64,000 bases of DNA. It comes from Saccharospirillum sp. (GTDB lineage: Bacteria > Pseudomonadota > Gammaproteobacteria > Pseudomonadales > Natronospirillaceae). Positions 62,901 to 64,000 of the stretch are shown piece by piece. The notes beneath the pieces are model-generated. The model ran no database searches and was not told the origin of the DNA. It saw only the letters and a program-made list of their open reading frames with translations. Position 1 is the stretch's first letter; each line of letters opens with the position of its first letter. Made by a program: the position numbers and the translations under genes. The stretch spans positions 20,829 through 84,828 of the forward strand of contig JAIUML010000020.1 in the NCBI GenBank assembly GCA_022565595.1, read 5' to 3'.

Positions 62901-64000
62901 CGCATCACTGACACTGGCATCAACTGTATAGTCGCCCTCGGCCAGCGGAGTAATGACATCCACACTCCAGGTGCCATCCGGTTGGACTACGGCAGTCAAC
63001 GTCTGATCATCGCCATTAGAGTCCGTGACCACAACGGTAACAGTAGCACCGATTTCATCCGAGGTACCTGTAATGGTGGGTGTCGTGTCATTGCTGTCAG
63101 GAGCATCCACGGTCAGCGTCGGTGCTGTGACATCAATGGTGCCATCATCATTGGCATTGGCAGTATTGCCCACCGCATCACTGACACTGGCATCAACTGT
63201 ATAGTCGCCCTCGGCCAGCGGTGTGGTGACATCCACACTCCAGGTGCCATCCGGTTGGACGACAGCGTTCAACGTCTGATCATCGCCATTAGAGTCCGTG
63301 ACCACCACGGTAACAGTAGCCCCAATTTCATCGGAGGTACCGGTAATGGTTGGCGTCGTGTCATTGCTGTCAGGAGCATCCACGGTCAGCATCGGTGCTG
63401 TGACATCAATGGTGCCGTCGTCATTGGCGCTAGCAGTATTGCCCACGGCATCACTGACACTTGCGTCAACTGTATAGTCGCCTTCCGCCAACGGTGCGGT
63501 AACATCCACACTCCAGGTGCCATCGGGTTGGACCGCTGCGGTCAACGTCTGTTCAACGTTATTGGCATCAGTAACAAATACCGTGACGGTGGCGCCGATT
63601 TCATCGGAGGTACCGCTAATGGTTGGCGTCGTGTCATTGCTGTCAGGAGCATCCACGGTCAGCGTCGGTGCTGTGACATCAATGGTGCCATCATCATTGG
63701 CGTTAGCAGTATTGCCCACGGCATCATTGACACTGGCGTCTACCGAATAGTCGCCCTCGGCCAAAGGTGTGGTGACATCCACACTCCAGGTGGCGTCGGG
63801 CTGGACCACTGAAGTCAACGTCTGGTCATCGCCCTTGGCATCGGTAACAACCACAGTGACAGTGGCACCAATCTCATCGGAGGTACCGGTAATGGTTGGC
63901 GTCGTGTCATTGCTGTCAGGAGCATCCACGGTCAGCATCGGTGCTGTGACATCAATGGTGCCATCATCATTGGCATTGGCAGTATTGCCTACGGCATCAC
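59979..64000 (-). CDS. Giant LapA-like Ig-repeat adhesin (5' end outside window)
   Basis: The reading frame is open to the window end, so only the C-terminal ~1340 residues are seen. From the left edge of the protein seen here: a partial plus nine complete ~91-residue Ig-like repeats (LTVDAPDSNDTTPTITGTSDEIGATVTV, QPDGTWSVDVTTPLAEGDY, ASVSDAVGNTANANDDGTID), then a ~400-residue non-repeated region including a beta-sandwich-like part (GVTIHGYDYLGAKGDFLTFDNRG) and a C-terminal RTX/type-I-secretion-like tail (TGNGGADVFRWELGDQGTSSTPAQDVITDFTLG; ends NGQLNIDS). Predicted substrate of LapG, retained at the outer membrane by an N-terminal module beyond the window. Confidence 0.88.
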   Translation of the reverse strand, partial: DAVGNTANANDDGTIDVTAPMLTVDAPDSNDTTPTITGTSDEIGATVTVVVTDAKGDDQTLTSVVQPDATWSVDVTTPLAEGDYSVDASVNDAVGNTANANDDGTIDVTAPTLTVDAPDSNDTTPTISGTSDEIGATVTVFVTDANNVEQTLTAAVQPDGTWSVDVTAPLAEGDYTVDASVSDAVGNTASANDDGTIDVTAPMLTVDAPDSNDTTPTITGTSDEIGATVTVVVTDSNGDDQTLNAVVQPDGTWSVDVTTPLAEGDYTVDASVSDAVGNTANANDDGTIDVTAPTLTVDAPDSNDTTPTITGTSDEIGATVTVVVTDSNGDDQTLTAVVQPDGTWSVDVITPLAEGDYTVDASVSDAVGNTANANDDGTIDTTAPTLTVDAPDSNDTTPTISGTSDEIGATVTVVVTDANGDDQTLTAVVQPDGTWSVDVTTPLAEGDYSVDASVSDAVGNTANANDDGTIDLTAPTLTLDAPDSNNTSPTITGTSDEIGATVTVVVTDANNFEQTLTTEVQPDGTWSVDVTTPLAEGDYSVDASVSDAVGNTANANDDGTIDVTAPTLTLDAPDSNNTSPTITGTSDEIGATVTVVVTDANNVEQTLTTEVQPDGTWSVDVTTPLAEGTYSVDASVSDAVGNTANANDNGTIDLTAPTLTVDAPDSNDTAPTITGTSDEVGATVTVVVTDANNAEQTLTAVVQPDSTWSVDVTAPLAEGTYSVDASVSDAVGNTANANDNGTIDTTAPTLTVDAPDSNDTTPTITGTSDEIGATVTVVVTDASNVEQTLTAVVQPDGTWSADVTTPLAEGDYSVDASVSDAVGNTANANDDGTIDATAPIADPVLTTANAGSLAFLPDDIILYKKISIGGGVDADEAGLSDPIVQESSATLGGEDNQSSESNLVFNLTELPSFGTLYVISESGEASPISELPADSFNINTEFYWAATKEQLDAAASNESFTIGGPGANLSAWQQHGVTIHGYDYLGAKGDFLTFDNRGMGVDSADSFDGSPPDAAHAPAQLGYRNGATETIVVNFSNPAKDATITVSGLWPNESTGEAGRVEAFLNGQSVGSWTFTSGSGETIDGVPIDFTPANGGFDPSVGVESTPGGSGAFTLSGVVFDQLRFTATEYPDGGTKTNDNSEYFLQEIQFVDLEAPPAEFQYAVTDEAGNTSDPVKVVIVNEGTAPSDFIGGSSLVDEFVGTGDNEIIVAGPNDMTLTGNGGADVFRWELGDQGTSSTPAQDVITDFTLGVYTGSGEADRLDLADLLLGEDESNLLDYILAETSGDDTILYINHEGNLSNNSDNADQVITLQGITMGSGQTSEEFIQTLLNNGQLNIDS
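61490..64000 (-). repeat. Tandem 273-bp repeat array encoding Ig-like domains
   Basis: Nine full 91-codon units and part of a tenth at the window edge. Units are highly alike; those at 62113-62385 and 62386-62658 are nearly identical at the DNA level. The variation is concentrated in the segment after VVVTD (ANGDD, SNGDD, ANNVE, ANNFE, ASNVE and so on). Likely prone to copy-number change by recombination and to assembly collapse. Confidence 0.9.

Noticed and set aside
62709..63812. Long open frames on the plus strand inside the adhesin repeat region
   Set aside because: They are antisense shadows produced by the 273-bp repeat, with no start signals and low-complexity translation; the minus-strand frame is the real gene.
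61490..64000. Regular repeats resembling a CRISPR-like array
   Set aside because: The period is 273 bp, the units are coding and lack spacers; they encode Ig-like domains.

Overview
The window looks like chromosome of a marine-type gammaproteobacterium. The order cannot be fixed from sequence alone; a Saccharospirillum/Reinekea-like or broader Oceanospirillales/Pseudomonadales relative is my best guess. Pointers are a Crc-type protein divergent from pyrE (as in pseudomonads), lptM-lysA-dapF-DUF484, an Aap-type amino-acid ABC transporter, a LapD/LapG adhesin switch, a 3-hydroxybutyrate-oligomer hydrolase and several c-di-GMP proteins. No tRNA, rRNA, transposase, prophage gene or CRISPR array was seen.

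Layout. 1-4.8 kb: end of a propeller-like gene, a zinc-ribbon membrane protein, a DUF1501 Tat-type protein with a small partner, and the helicase rep. 4.9-9.2 kb: a PAS-GGDEF-EAL protein, UPF0149/SEC-C and DUF1244 proteins and YciH. 9.2-15.6 kb: a FrnE-like thioredoxin-fold protein, a renalase-like flavoprotein, ribA, DUF2256, a lipase, a class V aminotransferase and a photolyase/cryptochrome. 15.6-22 kb: a DUF5666-like fragment coupled to a large HExxH/propeller/barrel protein, a TVP38 protein, a DUF4124 protein, pyrE and crc. 22-33.9 kb: 3HB-oligomer hydrolase, yifB/comM, a FIST-GGDEF-EAL protein, a GIY-YIG protein, a kinase-like protein, serA and a lipoprotein. 34-39.9 kb: malE-malF-malG without malK, an FAH-family enzyme and an orphan solute-binding protein. 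40-50 kb: the aapJQMP operon, its probable two-component system, an M14 amidohydrolase and rimK. 50-56.8 kb: mgtE, a GGDEF-EAL protein, DUF484, dapF, lysA, lptM (a 42-residue gene) and a PagL-like deacylase. 56.9-64 kb: lapG, lapD, a small conserved protein and the 3' end of a giant Ig-repeat adhesin running off the window.

How genes work together. The adhesin, LapG and LapD form a c-di-GMP-controlled surface-retention module, and three other c-di-GMP proteins (4.9, 26.8 and 51.5 kb) could feed it. The aap operon has a good sigma-54 -24/-12 promoter with three 16-bp direct repeats upstream. Beside it lie a GAFTGA-type response regulator and a histidine kinase whose sensor resembles an amino-acid-binding protein, which suggests a self-contained amino-acid-responsive uptake circuit.

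The most unusual non-coding signal is a family of five nested inverted repeats (about 8.6, 9.2, 26.1, 29.7 and 30.0 kb). Their cores are conserved, but their 15-21 bp arms differ from copy to copy while staying complementary. That is the pattern expected of a structure-selected, possibly mobile element. It is my main candidate for something not well described.
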